DNA of 13,104 nt from Rickettsiales bacterium. Its GTDB lineage: Bacteria; Pseudomonadota; Alphaproteobacteria; Rickettsiales; UBA998. Shown here in pieces: positions 12,937-13,104 of this stretch; position 1 is the first letter of the stretch, and the number at the start of each line of letters is the position of its first letter. The notes beneath the pieces are model-generated. The model was not told the origin of the DNA, ran no database searches, and saw nothing but the letters and a program-made list of their open reading frames with translations. Both the position numbers and the translations under genes were made by a program. The stretch spans positions 1-13,104 of the forward strand of contig JAIEPI010000138.1 in the NCBI GenBank assembly GCA_019749855.1, given 5' to 3'.

Positions 12937-12986
12937 GGGAAGTCCTTCTGTTTTTCCTATGGATGTAATCGAGTGCTATGCGGCTG

Positions 12987-13104
12987 TCAAATCCTTGAGA
13001 TGGTGAGCGCCTCGCTCGCGACCAGCTCAAACCCGTCACATGCAGCATTGACTTGCCGGTGTGCGATATGCGCTTGCCAGGAGCTGTCGGTCGTTTCCAG
13101 CTGA
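12987..13104 (-). CDS. C-terminal end of an unidentified gene (cut by window edge)
   Basis: A frame enters from the right edge and ends at TGA (12989-12987). The 38 visible residues end GFELVASEALTISRI; no family can be recognised. The other two leftward frames do not fit as well: one closes at about 13036. The gap to the nucleotidyltransferase start is 50 bases, so both could share a transcript. Whether it belongs to lipid head-group synthesis cannot be told from this fragment. Confidence 0.5.
   Translation of the reverse strand, partial: QLETTDSSWQAHIAHRQVNAACDGFELVASEALTISRI

Noticed and set aside
12907..13104. 65-residue plus-strand frame at the right edge
   Set aside because: It starts inside the nucleotidyltransferase gene on the other strand, is Cys/Ser-rich and has no domain character.
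1..13104. CRISPR array or insertion sequence
   Set aside because: No regularly spaced repeats of 25-40 bases and no transposase gene were seen on either strand.

Overview
The window looks like the junction between the right end of a prophage and the chromosome of an alphaproteobacterium of medium GC content. The host call rests on the chromosomal genes: a minus-strand serine palmitoyltransferase / acyl carrier protein / NAD-dependent reductase / acyl-AMP ligase operon in the same order as the Caulobacter ceramide genes. The species cannot be named from the sequence.

Prophage, 1-7089. A tail fibre or spike with an SGNH-type esterase domain (50-2089) leads into a tightly coupled lysis cassette: a small membrane protein, a holin-like protein, an M15 peptidase endolysin, and an overlapping Rz/Rz1 spanin pair (2086-3744). 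Facing it on the minus strand is a six-gene module in which every gene overlaps the next: a small serine recombinase (4612-5328) followed by five proteins of 51 to 74 residues. Between this module and a rightward module (5438-6628, four phage hypotheticals) lie two divergent promoters that overlap almost completely, bounded by an 8-bp inverted repeat. The four rightward genes share an unusual GGACRA-type sequence just before their start codons. A single-span membrane protein (6681-6884, minus) is the last phage gene. The prophage ends in the displaced 3' half of a tRNA with anticodon CAU (7042-7089), read as attR. The complete tRNA and probably the tyrosine integrase would then be at the other end, outside the window.

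Junction to chromosome, 7090-7704. A GC-rich hairpin-forming tract follows the tRNA end at once, and then a 79-residue GIY-YIG protein. Before phage insertion this would have been a tRNA, hairpin tract and GIY-YIG gene in a row. The rest is intergenic.

Chromosomal lipid cluster, 7705-13104, all minus strand. In transcription order: the end of an unidentified gene (cut by the window edge), a sugar-nucleotidyltransferase-like protein, a gap with a candidate promoter and operator-like repeat, then acyl-AMP ligase/acyl-ACP synthetase (aasR-like), NAD-dependent reductase (cerR-like), acyl carrier protein (acpR-like) and serine palmitoyltransferase (spt). Together the last four could charge an acyl group on a dedicated carrier, condense it with serine to a long-chain base, and reduce the keto group on the way to ceramide. 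The bacterial ceramide synthase is not in the window. The nucleotidyltransferase is a candidate for activating a ceramide head group.
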